Shown piece after piece: positions 48,514-61,919 of a stretch of DNA of 64,000 nt. The stretch is from Vespa crabro (lineage: Eukaryota; Arthropoda; Insecta; Hymenoptera; Vespidae), in assembly GCF_910589235.1 (NCBI RefSeq), contig NC_060959.1:5559763-5623762 (forward strand). The letters are read 5' to 3'. The translations under genes were made by a program, and so were the position numbers. The first letter of the stretch is position 1. Every line of letters begins with the position of its first letter. The notes under the pieces were generated by a model, which made no database searches, was not told where the DNA came from, and was given only the letters and a program-made list of their open reading frames with translations.

Positions 48514-49781
48514 TAAATAAAATCAATTAACTTATTTTTGTTTATACAATGACGTCGTTAATCAATTTAATCGATAAGACGAAAGAAATCAGAAATTCGA
48601 AAAAGAAAAATTGCAATATTTTATTGTGACAAAATAAAACAAATTTTCCTTCGAGCACGTAAATTAAAGAGTAATTATGGGAAACCATAATGAAGTGAAA
48701 GAAAATATTAGATCGTATACTTTGTATCTATTTCTATCTTATCGACTAAACTAAATTAATAAAAAAAATTGTTTAACATCGCGTCGTTTTAATGTTTCGA
48801 AGTAAATTAAATTTTCTAAAAGAAAAATTCTGATACAAGATATAGGATGGGACAATTTTAATGACATCTGAAACGTCTCATCATTTTCCTTGAAACAAGT
48901 AATTCTTTAAGACGTTCCTTAGAATAAAACTTTCATGTATCATTTGAAATTTTTGAAAAATAAAATAAAGATTGAAATGAGATTCTAATACAGTTTAGAA
49001 TCTAATCGGTAAAATACATATACTTTGATGCAATCACATTAAATTATAACGAATCGGATTAGAACGTTGTTTTTCAATCAATGTCTTCGTATAATTAAAG
49101 CATACTTCAGAAGCATATCCTCTTGTAATTCAATGTAAGAGCTATACACTAATTAGATAAGTCTTAGTCCTTAGAGTCGATCTTTCATTTTCACTGACAA
49201 TTGTATGTACTTACATATACATGTATATACATACATACATACAATACTTACATATATTCATATATTCATATATACATACATAAATACATAGATACAGGAG
49301 ATAAGTCCAAAATCCTTGTACGAAATAATTCATCGATCCTCAATAATCCAACGATATATTTTACTGTCGAAGGATTCGAGCTAATAAAATTTGTAACTAT
49401 AACTGATTCTCGATTCATAATCTTAGTGGTGAAAGTAGGATTTCTTTACGATAAGGATGAAGGAAATAGATAGAAGAGAATCAAAGAGGAGCATCGTGTC
49501 GATCGTAAGTACTGTGGGAAAAGGAGCATAGCTCGGTCATTCTTCTCCTACGTGAGTTAGTACTCAGATATCTCTTCAACGTTCGAAGTTTCAAGGGAAA
49601 AGGACGAAATACTATCGAGATATTTTCTTTCCCTCTTCCTCCTTCGCTTTTCTACATTTCGATATTTCCCTCGGAGTTTCTCCTTCGAAAAGAGGCTGGC
49701 AAGGTCGAGCTTTTTGATTTGGGTCATGTCGTTTTCAAGCGAGTTTCGGATAGAAATAGAAGAGGGAAAAGAGAGAAGGAA

Positions 49782-49828
<47 letters not shown>

Positions 49829-52439
49829 AAGAGAGAAAGAGGTAAAAGGGAAGAAGAAAGATTCGTATAAATTCATGAAAAGTCTAAGAGGAATCGGTAC
49901 CTTCGTGGAATACTACTGTACATAACCGTTCGTTTATACTTATGTATGTACGTTTATGAAATTCCACGGAGTTTCAACATCAAACTTGAAACGTCTCGGG
50001 CAAATCTTTCTCGTTGTCTTTACCTCGAATATTTCTGGAAATGTAAGTATATAAACATATCATATTGCATAGGCTTCTCCATCTAATGAAGAATATTTTT
50101 CGTAATTTGTTTTAGAAACAATTTATTTATATTACGTAAGTAGAATATATTTAACAAATAAGTACATTTTGTTTTTTAAATTTTCATCGATATCATCACG
50201 ATGAAAATTTTTGATATTTATGCATTATTGGAATTTATTCCTAATTATCTTTTAATTTTCATTTAGTTTGCGAAAAGCGTACCGAGACGATTGTTGTCAC
50301 TGTCGGACATTCTCTGAATTCATTAATCGAACAATGATTATATATCATATGATAGGTATATTTATATTAGATGAAAGAAAAAAAGAGAGAACGTTTGTGA
50401 ATTTGGTAAATGGTAGAAAACTTTTCAATGAGATCATAATTACGATGCGTTGTTTCGATCGTGATTATTTTTTTCTGTCAATAGAAAGCAAATGCACGCA
50501 TATGCATACATAAACGCGCGCATATATATGCATACGAACACGTACATATGATGAGAAAGTGAAGCTTTGATTTTTTTTAAAAGAGAAACGAAAAAGAATG
50601 AACGAACGAGCAAAGTTTGAAATGGGAGCATGGTAAAAGCGGTAGAAAAATATTCGTCTCGGAAAGACTGCACCGATGGGAAGGAAAGGTAAACAAATTT
50701 GTGCGAATGTGTAATTTGGAGAAAAGCGTTCACGGATTTTCTTCCTTTCATTTCCTTTCTCTATTTCCTTCTTTTCCTTTCCTTTTTTTCCTCTTTCTTT
50801 CTTTCTTCTTTAATTAATATCTTACGAACTAGTCGACTTACGCTTATTTGTCTCGTTTGACAATCGATCGTGCTGGTCAATCTTCTTAATTTTCCATACG
50901 CCGAACTATATTTCTTCTCCGTTTCGGCCATTTTTTTTTTCTCCGGAAGACTTATTTTCCTTGGGATATAATTCTTCGTTAACGGTAAAGAAGATTCTCT
51001 TTGAGTTCTTAGTCACATAAATATCTTGCTAAGTCCCGCGACACTTGTCTCGATAATTCACTCGTTTTACTGCATCCTTTACGGGTCGAAGTTACGATCG
51101 GTCCCTCCGATCAACTTGTTCACATTGGACACTTATTTTATATAGTCACTTTGATTTTTCTTCTACGGATCCAGTTTCTCACCTTCGTTCTTTTATTATT
51201 AATTTCGAAGGTTACGCTAACGTCGTGTTTTTTGAAAAGTCCCTTCCCGTTCGCTTTCACTCAGTGAAGAGGTCGACGTACATTACTCACGACAAGGCTC
51301 GTGCGAATACAGATCCGAGCCAAAATAATATTTATGGACTACCGACGTTATGCTCGAGCTAAGATCACTGTTTAGTCGCCAAAGAGACCTAGCTTTAACC
51401 ATATCTTTTTTTAAACTTTATTGTTTCTCCTCTTGTTTTATTTTATTTCTTTTTTTGTTCCGTTTCTTATTTTTTTTCTTCTTTTTTTCTTTTTTCGTTT
51501 TATTTTATCCTTCCTTAAATTATTATTATCGATATTAAATGGATGTTCAAAGTTTCAATTTCATTTTTTATTCTCATTTCAATTTGCATCTCTCGTAGAT
51601 AATGATCCTTCCTCGAAAAACCTTAATACGTTTGTTTTTTAGAAAACTATCGATGTCATCTTACTTCGTTGATTTCATTATTCAAAATGGTCGTAGTTAG
51701 ATCGGTTTATATATCGTAACTTTTCACTCGCGTATAATTCGCATTCGACTTTAACATAAGAACAACTAGTTCGAAGACAAAAGATGTCGGAATATGTCTT
51801 TGGTCAACCTTCGGCTGTTTTTAACTGTCATTGCCCCTCCACGATCGGCTGGCAACAAGAAAATGGCAGGCGGTGTCTTCTCTCTCCTTATAATAGCGTT
51901 TCGTTGTGCCGGTTGTAACGCTACGCTCATTGCCAAACGTCGAATGACTCGTGTATACGATTATTAACAAGAAGGAACAGAATATTTCTCATCAATTTGT
52001 CATTTACACTTGCTTTCGTTTCAACATTGATCTTTACTACTGGCAGCACGTTTCATTCATACCAATGCGTTCTTTGTTCTATTCTTGCAATCTAACACGT
52101 AAAGTAAATAGACGTGAAATAAATGCACGTCTTAAGTAACAGTTCGGTCGAGTGACAAATGAAAATTTTAATCCATACATTCATTTTCTATCACTGATAT
52201 TTTGTAATATATTTATAAATAATACATACATTGTTTTTTTTTTTTATTGATAGATGTCTATTCAGAAGATTGGATATAAATATTATATATATATATATAT
52301 ATATATTTGACATTGTTTCGATCTAATTTTACATTATCGATTGCTATTCTATTTCGGTAAAGCATCTTCTAAAAAAGACTTTGATTTTAAATCGAAACTT
52401 TCACTTCGTTTGTAACAAGATGTTTGTAAGAAGACGAAA

Positions 52440-52483
<44 letters not shown>

Positions 52484-52762
52484 ATAGTAGTAGTAGAAGA
52501 AGAAGAAGAAGAAGGAGAAGAAGAAGAGGAGGAGGAGAAGGAAGCTGTCTGGAACTATTTTTGGAATGACACGACGTAGAAATCTGAGATTCTTGTGAAC
52601 CATTTTATTACCTACCATGGTTCAATCCAATTAACATTTCCGCATTTAAATTCCTCATTTGTTTACTAAAGCACGAAATAATATTACAGAGTCTGAACAA
52701 TGAAAATCGCATTGTACTCATTTGACTGTAAATAGATGATCAGAAATATTGTATACTCCTTC

Positions 52763-52797
<35 letters not shown>

Positions 52798-53750
52798 GTA
52801 TGTACATTAATCGATAGGGAATTTTCGTAGGTTCGACTTTATCTCCATACGCTTTTTTTTCTTTTTTTTTTTTTCGTTAGAGCAACGTACGGAACGAAAC
52901 TAGTATGTAACTACCACTGGCACAGTTGTTACGGTGCATCAATTAACGAAGTTCGGCTTGTAAAAAATTTTAATTGCATTCTCCCTTGCTAAGCAAAGGG
53001 ATCGATAAATTTCACGTATGTACGTTCTAAATGTTTTCCACATTAATCCGGTAGTACCATCTGTCGGCTTTCATTTCGACGTTAGCTTTCTTTCTGCTTA
53101 CTGAATCATATTAGATACGCTTGCCTCATTTTCAGAAATTAATGCGATACAAAGCGTATCTCAGTAATTTGACAAACTTTTAAAAGTTAAAACGCTCGAA
53201 ACATACAAATATTAAAGATCTATTTCAAATATGATCGTTACATTGAATTAAATAATGATCTTATGATTTAATATTTTCTTTCATTAATTTGAATAATTAG
53301 AAATTCATTATAAAATTAATTGTTATAAACAACAAAAAAAAAAAAATAAAATAGAAAAAAAAGAAAAAGAAAAGAGAGAAAAGTAAACTAAAATGTCATT
53401 TTTGAAACAGTCGTAAGAAGGAATTATTTTTTTCTATTAATAAATACATTAAATTTACTCGTTGTCGAAGAAAAAGTGCTTATACGTTAATCGCTGTTTT
53501 TTAAAATGTAGATCTTGAAATATTAATTATATTTCGAGCTAACAGAAAAATCAGAAGAAAGAATAATTTCAAATTCGTATTGACGAATAGAGCATATAAC
53601 ATACCTATCGAAAATTTTACGAGCAAAACGTTTATCGGCGATTAAACATTGATCGTTCAGTAGATAAATAAATTTATGGTCAGACGTATACTTTTTCATA
53701 TATCAAATACATACATATATACATACATACATACATATATAGATAAATAT

Positions 53751-53819
<69 letters not shown>

Positions 53820-54068
53820 TATGTAACTACGTGAATCTGATTTTAATGAACAATTATCACTCTGTACTTTTTCCTTTATTTTTTATCCTTCTAATGTTAT
53901 ATTCAATTTCAATAATCGAAACTATCGAAATATGTTGTAACTATCATCATAACTATTCATTCTGTTACTTTGATGGAGGTTCAAGAGTTTGATATGCAAA
54001 TTACAAGAATATTAAAGCCGCGCAATTAATATAGCACGATGGGACTGAGATTATATGCTTTTATAAAT

Positions 54069-54113
<45 letters not shown>

Positions 54114-57089
54114 TTCTCTCTTCGAAATTTATTCATCTTTAACGAACTTACCAAATTTATGGTGACGATGAGATCGTACTGTTGCCTCTGGCCTTTCTTT
54201 TTGTTCTTTCCTGTTTTAACAGAGGCAGCCTTAGGGGTAACTTTGACCTGCCCTTTTTGAGCTGTTGGCTTCTGCGCTGGCTTTGTCGCGACCTTGGCAC
54301 CAGGAGCCCCCTTTTGTCCAGCCGCTAACGGTGCCTTTTGACCCGTCGCACCTTTTTGATTCACGTGGCCAACTCCATCGGCTGGTTTGTTGCGTGCCTG
54401 ATGGAAACAAAACAAATATTACTGGTTAGGTGTCATGAAGATACGATCTACTTGAACAATGATAACGGATCAGACAGGTCGAACCCGTATCATAGCTTTT
54501 TCTTCGAATTCCCTCGAACATAATCGAGCGTAGTCGAGCGTGCACGATGAGAAAAAAAAGAGAAAAGAAAAAAAAAAGAAAAAAAGAAATAGAAAAACAA
54601 GATATACCGTTAAGATTGAATAAAAATCTCTTTTCGCTCCCCATCCCTTTCCCATTTGAAACACGCTAAGCCATTTGTGAAATGTTTCCAAAAGAAAATG
54701 AGAGACTTATAACTCGATTATATTCGTTGCTCGCGTGTAAGCGTGCGTGAAGTCACAGCGCCAGAAATGAAATTTTATTCCGCAAGAATCAGCAAGGACA
54801 GTCGAAACGGTAGAAAGAAAAACGCGGGAAAAATTTTCAAGCTGGAACGATAGCTACGAGTTTAAATTATCGGCTCGTAATTCTCGTTCTCTTGACGGAC
54901 ACTTTTCGAAAAAAAAAAAAAAGAAAAAAAAATGAAACGTCGGCACGGTATCACCGTGGGCGGCCATATTGTCCGCTTGAAATAATAATCCTCATTTGCC
55001 AACGTTATTTTATTGTCTCTCGTAAGAATAAGCTACGAGAAATTGGATGGAGTTTTCTTCTCCGCACTACACTTAAGAATTCGTGTTGCTTTATGATCGT
55101 AACGTTGCTCGTAAAACTCCCCCAAAATATGCGCCCGCAGTGTTTCGGCAATCTTATTATTCTCGAATGAATCATCTTTACGAGTCGGTATCATCGAGTC
55201 GGCCCGAAACGAGATCTACCCGGAAACAGAAATCTAAACAATATAATATCGCGTGTAAACATTTATCTCTTAACAGTTTTATCGTTTCTACGTTAGAACA
55301 ACGAACCGTGCGAAAAAATCGTTTTACGGACACATTACGATTTTATTCATTGAATTTGAAATAATATGCTTCCCAAATAGTAGGCTATCTTGATTTTTCC
55401 GATCTGTTAAACGTTCGATTCTTATCAAACAAGTTTTCTATGGAAATTGTAGACCTGAGTTGGACGAAAATCTGGAGAAAGGAAACAGTCGATGTAAAAG
55501 GGAAAAAATCCAAAAGTAATCTTATTTCCGACGGTCGATGGAACTTAGGAAGATGTAAAAAGTGGGTCATCGTTGATCAGAAATCTCTTTCATATCAGAA
55601 AATCAGGAAAGCTACGAATCGTTTTCTTTTTCTTTTTTTTTTTGTTAATCTTTCTTCTTTCTTTATTTTTCTGTTTTTTTATTTTTTTTTTTTTTATCGA
55701 TATCTCGCGATAAATACCTTTCTCGGAGAATCGAATTCGACGATAGTATTTTCAAATGAACGCCCGCGACTCGCAGTAAACTTCGTTTTATAAATAAATC
55801 AACGTGAAAACGGTTTGGGACACAAGGACGGGATATATCTCTTTGAATCAGCGAAAAGAGATTGGACTACGCAAAAAGGATTTGTCAAAGGCGTTATCGA
55901 ATATATCGCATTATCGCGATACGTTAGAATTCTAACGATCTCTTCTTGACGATTTAATACATTCTTCTTTTTCCTCCGTTATAAAATTCACGTATATATG
56001 TAAGTTTCGTGGTCTTTCGTAAAATCGACTCGATTATAACTAGAACAAAGGACGTTCGATATTTTCAATAAACTCATCATCGTGCTATCGAAGAAAATCT
56101 AGATAGATTCGCCTTCGAATGGATGGATTTCCTATACCATTTTTATTGTAGAATGGATGTATCGATGCGCCTAGCAGATTGAAATTATCCGGATTGTATT
56201 GGTTTTTTTCTTTTTTATTTTTATTTCTTTTCTTTTTTTTTTTTTTTTGTATCGGGTAAAAGAAGAATTCGGAATATTCGTTGCGAACGAGCTTTCGGGA
56301 ATATTACCACGATAGAAATAAAAAATTCATTGCAGATTCAAGTTTTACTTTTACTTTACCATCAAATCCAAATATGTTCTTTCTTTTTATATTTTTTATT
56401 TTTCTTTTATTTTTTACCTTTTTTTGTCTGTATAAATGATTAAAATAATACCTGACCGTTATGCAATCTTTTTCTATGTACTCTTTGCATGTGTCACTTA
56501 TAAATTCGATTTAGTGGAAAGCAAGAGAATCGATATTAAGCGTGTAACCATTTATAGGGAAGAGAAACTATAGAAGGTTTAACGTTGTAGAAATATGTTG
56601 AACGATCGTGTTTACGAGCGAAAAATGCATCAACGAAATGAAAAGTACTTAGGCGTTTATATACGTATATAAGAGAAAAAAGAATAAAAAAAAAAAAATA
56701 ATAATAAAAATAAAGATGGAAATAAAAAAAAAAGAGAAAAAAAAAATAAATGAAAAGAAAAAAAGTACAAACGGAAGAATCAAATTGAACAGTGAAATGC
56801 ATTTCCTTGACCTCGTCGTTCTCGTCGCACGTAAAGCATAGTCTTTCTTATTCTTTTGTATTATTGCACCAACAGAAACGTGAAAAAGCTTCTCGGCGGT
56901 TTCCTTTCTTTTTTCTTTTTCTTTTTTTCTGTTCATATTTTCAATGAAAACGCGAGCATGTACACCGGCAAAAATGTTCTCTTCAACCGGATAAGAATTC
57001 GCGAAGCATAAATTCACGAAAGACAGGAACCTATATGCTTACCTACCTTTATGTATTATATAATATACACACACACACACACACACACG

Positions 57090-57137
<48 letters not shown>

Positions 57138-58156
57138 TCAAGATTTTCCAAGTGGCATTCTCGAAATCACGCGAATGGTTAAAAACAAGGATTCTTTTGC
57201 TTTAGCGAAATGAAAATGTTAGGGTAGCAAACGTTTGCGGTTTTGGAGAAAGATGGAGGAGGGAGGAGAAAAAGAGAAAAAGAGAAAAGAAAGAGATTAA
57301 TTAGGCGAACCGGAAAGGCCGAATGTTGAAGGAACGACAACTGTTATGTTTCGTTAGTTTGCCCTGGGACTCGCTATTGTTTCGCGGTATACAAGCTAAT
57401 GATGCCACGGAATCATTTGTGGTTTACTCTCTCTGATCTGTATCCCTATTTATTTCTACCTATTTTCTAGCAACGTTTTTTTTTTTTTTTTTTTATTATT
57501 ATCCGGTCTCGTTCTATTATCCAGCTAAAGTTTCTTTCTTTTCATTTCCCTTTTAATTTCGTGACTACGCTTCGAGACTAAGGATTCGAATGAAAATATC
57601 GAAAGGGTAGAGAAATAAAAGAAGATATAAAAAGAGAGACGTATCGATTTTAAAGAAAATAATTACAAACCGGTTGGCAAATAGAATACGATGCAATTTC
57701 AATTATGAAACTGTGATACCGTTAGGTCCAAACGATCAGATTATACAAATAGGAAGAAGAAGAAGAAGAAGAAGAAGAAGAAGAAGAAGAAGAAGAAAGG
57801 AAACATGGAAATAGAGATGATTCTGCAAAATTGTTCTCTCCATCGTTATTATCTCAAAAGCAAGGTTGAACGATGAAGGGCCTGGGAATTACTTCCTCCA
57901 TTTACATCGAAAACGACTCCCAACTCGGTTCGTAGTAGATACGAATATCCGAAAACCATGCAGATTCGGCGGTTTGAATATCCGACGAGAACGCAAATGC
58001 GGAGAGAGAGAGAGAGAGAGAGTATAGTTTGTTGAAACTAACTCCATCGATTCGGCGAAGAGTCATAAATCCGAGGATGGCACGATGTGCTTGGAATGAG
58101 AGCTGGAAACGTGTAAAGGCATAACTTTATCTCGAAATTGATTTTTTTTTTTTTTT

Positions 58157-58189
<33 letters not shown>

Positions 58190-58471
58190 CAAAATATAAC
58201 GATAAGTGGAAAAAGAATTTATAAACCTAAAGATTGTATTTCGATCGAATGAGTTTGAACGATGAAAGGAATGAATGAAGAAAAGAATAGTTGTTATAAG
58301 TTCTGTCGTCTAATTTTTATCGATAACGATTTAAGACCAAGAATTCCTGCTAAATATAGCAGAGTTGAAAAATATCCAAGGTTTGTTCAAATAATAATTC
58401 AAGAAAGAGCGAGAAAGACAGAGAAATAAAACGAAAAAAATAGAGAGAGAGAAAGAGAGAGAAAGAGAAAT

Positions 58472-58521
<50 letters not shown>

Positions 58522-58615
58522 TGAGAGAGAGAAATGGTATGTCTCGCGTGGGTAGATCCGTAGAGATAATTATAGCTCTTACCGTCTGCCACGTTCTTGG
58601 GTAAGGCACCGTCAT
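42426..58615 (-). CDS. Calmodulin-like EF-hand protein with N-terminal extension
   Basis: Seven coding exons on the minus strand: 58583-58615, 54152-54397, 45888-45921, 44100-44201, 43000-43135, 42647-42795 and 42426-42457. All junctions are GT-AG and all phases agree (732 bases, 243 residues). Residues 1-11 are MTVPYPRTWQT. Residues 12-93 are a Lys/Ala/Gly/Pro/Gln-rich low-complexity arm (for example KTGKNKKKGQRQQYDLIVTI). The calmodulin body follows from SEYGLTEDQVAEFKEAF to EFVTILTSKN. The four EF-hand loops DKDEDGTITMAE, DQDGNGTIEFNE, DKNKDGLISSKE and DLDGDGMVNYEE all keep the canonical Ca-binding positions. The body is close to calmodulin but not identical, so this is a neo-calmodulin/calmodulin-like paralogue. 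The EF-hand part is certain. The two N-terminal exons are supported by frame and splice sites only, and the first intron exceeds 4 kb. An alternative start exon at 47452-47490 is possible. Confidence 0.88.
43255..43301. repeat. AT microsatellite in intron
   Basis: Pure AT repeat in the intron between the EF1 and EF2 exons of the calmodulin-like gene. Confidence 0.95.
45005..45044. repeat. Poly-A run
   Basis: About 28 uninterrupted A within 45017-45044, in an intron of the calmodulin-like gene. Confidence 0.85.
45418..45556. repeat. CATA tetranucleotide array
   Basis: About 139 bp of perfect ATAC/CATA repeats, the longest perfect tetranucleotide array in the window, inside an intron of the calmodulin-like gene. 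It makes artefact frames such as MYVC or IHTY repeats. Confidence 0.97.
46176..46226. repeat. GA microsatellite in intron
   Basis: Pure GA tract inside the intron upstream of the SEYGL exon. Confidence 0.95.
47452..47490 (-). other. Possible alternative first exon of the calmodulin-like gene
   Basis: ATG followed by 12 codons (MSTSRIFDDEKDK) ending AAG|GCAAGG, a GC-type donor. The end phase is zero and matches the exon at 45888-45921, so splicing would give a short-leader isoform (DEKDK joined to SEYGLTEDQVA). The purine-rich context TTAAAATCATG is an acceptable start. GC donors are rare, so this is only a candidate. Confidence 0.3.
48427..48513. repeat. ATA trinucleotide repeat
   Basis: Near-pure ATA repeat in the long intron. 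Confidence 0.95.
52447..52540. repeat. AGT then AGA trinucleotide tract
   Basis: AGT repeat passing directly into AGA/GGA repeat; compound microsatellite. Confidence 0.95.
53766..53816. repeat. AT microsatellite
   Basis: Pure AT repeat after an ATAC/ATAT-rich lead-in. Confidence 0.95.
57066..57134. repeat. AC/AT compound microsatellite
   Basis: ACAC repeat passing into ATAT repeat. Confidence 0.95.
57751..57796. repeat. AGA trinucleotide repeat
   Basis: Near-pure AGA repeat. Confidence 0.95.
58440..58532. repeat. GA-rich microsatellite
   Basis: Interrupted GA tract next to the first coding exon of the calmodulin-like gene. Confidence 0.9.
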
Positions 58616-59785
58616 ACGTTGCGTACCCCAAGAGGAAAAGAAATGTTTCCTTTTTTGTATAAATCCTGATTAACAAGAATCCCGATTTGATTCGCGTTTT
58701 AATTTATACAGTGAAATAATAACAACGTACGAACATTTTAATTACAATACTTTCGTTAAATATATTTTCTAACTCGTGGATATACCATGATTCCATAAAG
58801 TATGATAGAAAAGAAATGAGAATGATCAATTTTGATCATTCGTATTTAGATCTGAATGAAGTTAGTGTATTAAATTTTGATTAATTCTAAATAAATGTAA
58901 CAATTGTAAATAAATGAATATAGAATTTTTTTGTTCTCTATCATTTGTTCGTTGTTCGTTGATTTTTCTTTTCTTTCTTTCTTTTTTTCTTTTTTTTTTT
59001 TTCTTTTCTTTTCTTTTTTTCTTTTTTCTCTATAGGCAATGTAAAAGTTAATTCGCGAAATAATAGATCGGTTCGTGCGACTGTAGTAAATGACGTTTAA
59101 TTACAAGTTACCGATGTAAAATGGGTACAGCCGTTAGTTTTCACGGCTCTTGATACGATCGTATCGAGTTAGGGAGAAAAGAAATACGACGTCGTGAGCT
59201 TTACTAATTTACCGACCTTGTTCTCTCTCGTACCTACAATCTTGCTAACGTGCACTACCTGGAATATACATCTCATTAACTGAACACGGGAAAACTCGAG
59301 GGGCAGCTTCGAGGAAAGTTTCAATGTTACGATTTATTCGTAACGAGTTATTTAATTAGAGTTTAATAGTCGACTCGAGACACGCTCGTAGTTTTAGACA
59401 ATTTCTTTATTTCTATTTTATTTATTTTATTTTAATCATTCGTCCAATTTAATTCCAATTTTTCTTCAGTCGTTTTAAACGAATCGACGGAATCATCGAT
59501 CGATTGTTAGATATAAATAATGAATCATTGATATGATTTATTTAACACGTTGCCAAATCATTGAAGAAATATTCGACCTAACGAAGAAATCCTTGGTTTC
59601 TTTTTTCTCGCAAATAAAAGGTACATTTCTTGGCACGTATACACAACGGATAATTTAATTTCCATATAAAATTCGTTAACAACGTTTTTTTCGGATATCA
59701 ATCTTAATCTATGCGATCATATATCAATCGTATCTAAGTTTATTATAGCGATTAAACGTAAGAACGTGAGGGATCGGGTCAACTA

Positions 59786-59824
59786 GGGGGGGAGGGAAGA
59801 GTGGGCGGGGGTCGGGGAGGGGGG
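59786..59824 (+). other. G-run cluster with quadruplex potential
   Basis: Five separate runs of three or more G with spacers of one to six bases (G7-A-G3, then G3-C-G5, TC, G4-A-G6) within 39 bp. This is exceptional in such AT-rich DNA and satisfies the usual G-quadruplex pattern. Confidence 0.7.
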
Positions 59825-60503
59825 TAGAGAAAGAAGAAAAAACTGTGTAACGTTCGTTAGATATGTACATAAGTAATAAGGGTGTAAGAAAAGACGAGTG
59901 AACTCTCGATTATTTCAACGGGAACTAATTTCCGAAAGATTGGTAGGAATTTGAGGATATTAAATTTCTTGGTAACCGATAAAAAAGAATCGTCGATACG
60001 TTTCATCGAGCGACGTGGTAGACCAATGGAAAGCAGCAGTATCATAGCCTGGAATGTTTTGAAATAGCATGAGTCCCCACTTCTTTCCTCCTCATGTTTT
60101 CTCCCACCCTCCTCTCTCTCTCTCTCTCTCTCTTTCTCTCTGTCTCTGTCTCTCTCTTTTATCCTTTGCACAATCACGACCGACATCCAAGAGCTAGCTC
60201 TTTAACATGAAATATTTCCATCGTTTCGTAACGCATTTTTATTCTCTGCTGGTCCTCAAGAGTTCAGTTCACGAAAAAAAAAAGAAGAAAAAAAAAACGA
60301 AAGGAAGAACTAAGAGCAAAGTAGATATATTCACTACTTCGGCAGAATTTCCAAGATCATTCCAAAAAACTAACTTTGGGAGTAAAGTAGAAGAAAAATT
60401 AGCAATTCGAAAGAAATATCCCTTTAAGAGTGCATGGTAGGAACTTATTGAAGGTTTCTTCTTCTTTTTTTCTTCTTTTTAAAAAGAGTAAAACGAATGA
60501 GTG

Positions 60504-60507
<4 letters not shown>

Positions 60508-60548
<41 letters not shown>
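60508..60548. repeat. GA microsatellite
   Basis: Pure GA tract about 250 bp upstream of the troponin C promoter; candidate GAGA-factor binding region. Confidence 0.9.
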
Positions 60549-60551
<3 letters not shown>

Positions 60552-60788
60552 AAGAGAGAAGGGGGAAGTGAGAGAGGGAGAGAGGAAGGAAGAGAGAGTA
60601 ACGCTGAATTCATGACCTCTTCCGATTGGTTGAACATTTTCAGGGTGAACTATAGCATTATAGCTGAGGAGAAGATTGGCGTCACGAGAACCGAAGAAGA
60701 GGCACGACTTGAAGAGAACCGCTTTTCGTTCGGCCCGTGGAGGGATGGGGGAGTAGATTTCTCAGCTTCGTCTTTCCACGTCGGAGCT

Positions 60789-60824
60789 TATAAAAGATAT
60801 TCGGCACAGCTTGGACGTTTAGTG
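60789..60824 (+). promoter_or_regulatory. Core promoter of the troponin C gene
   Basis: TATAAAAG begins at 60789, and an Inr-like TTTAGTGT has its A at 60821, 32 bases downstream, the normal TATA-to-start distance. Downstream, a purine-rich leader (AGA repeat at 60856-60928) reaches the candidate start codon. Strand and position fit the troponin C exons. Confidence 0.65.
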
Positions 60825-61051
60825 TCGGAACGAACGGCGAGAAGTGGCGAGGAGTAGAAGAAGAAGAATAAGAAGAAGAACAAGAGGAAGAAGAAGAAGA
60901 AGAAGAAGAAGAAGAAGAAGAAGAAGAAAGGAAGAAGGTGTTTCGAACTTTACCTTTTTTGGATTCTGACGACTAAAAAAAAGGAAGAAAAGGGAGAACA
61001 AGAAAAAGAAGAAGAAGAAAAAGAAGAAGGGGAAGGAAAAAACTAAATAAA

Positions 61052-61106
61052 ATGGTTCGTTCGATGGTGATTTTTTGTGCGTTGTTGTGCTTATATGGAT
61101 TGAAAC

Positions 61107-61150
<44 letters not shown>

Positions 61151-61435
61151 TAAGAAAAACAAGAAAGCAACGATTTTCGTTTTTTGGCAAAGTTCCGACC
61201 GATCGACGGATTCCACTACCGTCCTTACGAGCCTTATCGCTTTTTCTTCGGGCCAAAAGGGAATTTATGTTTTTGTTCATTTCTCTTCTTTCTTCCTCTC
61301 TTTTTTTTCTTTTATTTTTGTATTATTATACATCATTAATGCTATACGATCGATAGTGTAAATTCGTTCAGACAAATTGTACAACTGTACCATACCTTTG
61401 ATCATAAAATTTATGTATGTATGTATGTATGTATG

Positions 61436-61492
<57 letters not shown>

Positions 61493-61865
61493 ATATGTAT
61501 ATAAGAACTTTGAAAAACGTGAGTGAAACTGACAAACCTTTCGTCTCATTAACACGAACGACTTTTGAAAAATATTCTTTCAATCCTTTGTGATTCGCTC
61601 TCGTGACTACTTTTAATTCCTCTTAATCTATGTATTACATAATTTGTCTCATTATCATTTCCAAGCTCGTTTTAAACTCTTCATCATTCGTTTGATTTGA
61701 TCTGTTTCAGGACGAGGAACAAGTACAAAGTAAGTGGTAATCGCGTGTTATATCGAATGACTTCGTACATTATTTTCTCACGACTTATGTAATTAACGAG
61801 CAATGTCGAAGTTCACGAGACTATGCACGCGAAACATAAAGAGAAAGAGAAAGAAGGGATAGAGG

Positions 61866-61919
<54 letters not shown>

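Larger units (their letters stand above)
47500..54150. other. Long intron of the calmodulin-like gene
   Basis: About 8.2 kb of intron (45922-54151) lies between the extension exon and the EF-hand body; this is most of it. It contains an ATA repeat (48427-48513), GA tracts near 49795-49840, AGT/AGA repeats (52447-52540), an AT tract (53766-53816) and a CT tract (54070-54118). Apart from the candidate alternative start exon, nothing coding was found. Confidence 0.6.
54400..58580. other. First intron of the calmodulin-like gene
   Basis: About 4.2 kb. It contains an AC/AT tract (57066-57134), an AGA tract (57751-57796), long T runs (58141-58186) and a GA tract (58440-58532). No further exon recognised. 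Confidence 0.55.
58616..60788. other. Intergenic region between two divergent EF-hand genes
   Basis: It must hold the 5' UTR/promoter of the calmodulin-like gene (not located) and the upstream region of the troponin C gene. The notable item is a G-rich cluster at 59786-59824. It also has CT (60112-60160) and GA (60508-60548) tracts. No gene found. Confidence 0.5.

Noticed and set aside
60501..60857. 118-codon plus-strand frame before the troponin C promoter
   Set aside because: Begins in a GA microsatellite and runs through the TATA box and start-site region; it is the promoter segment, not coding sequence.
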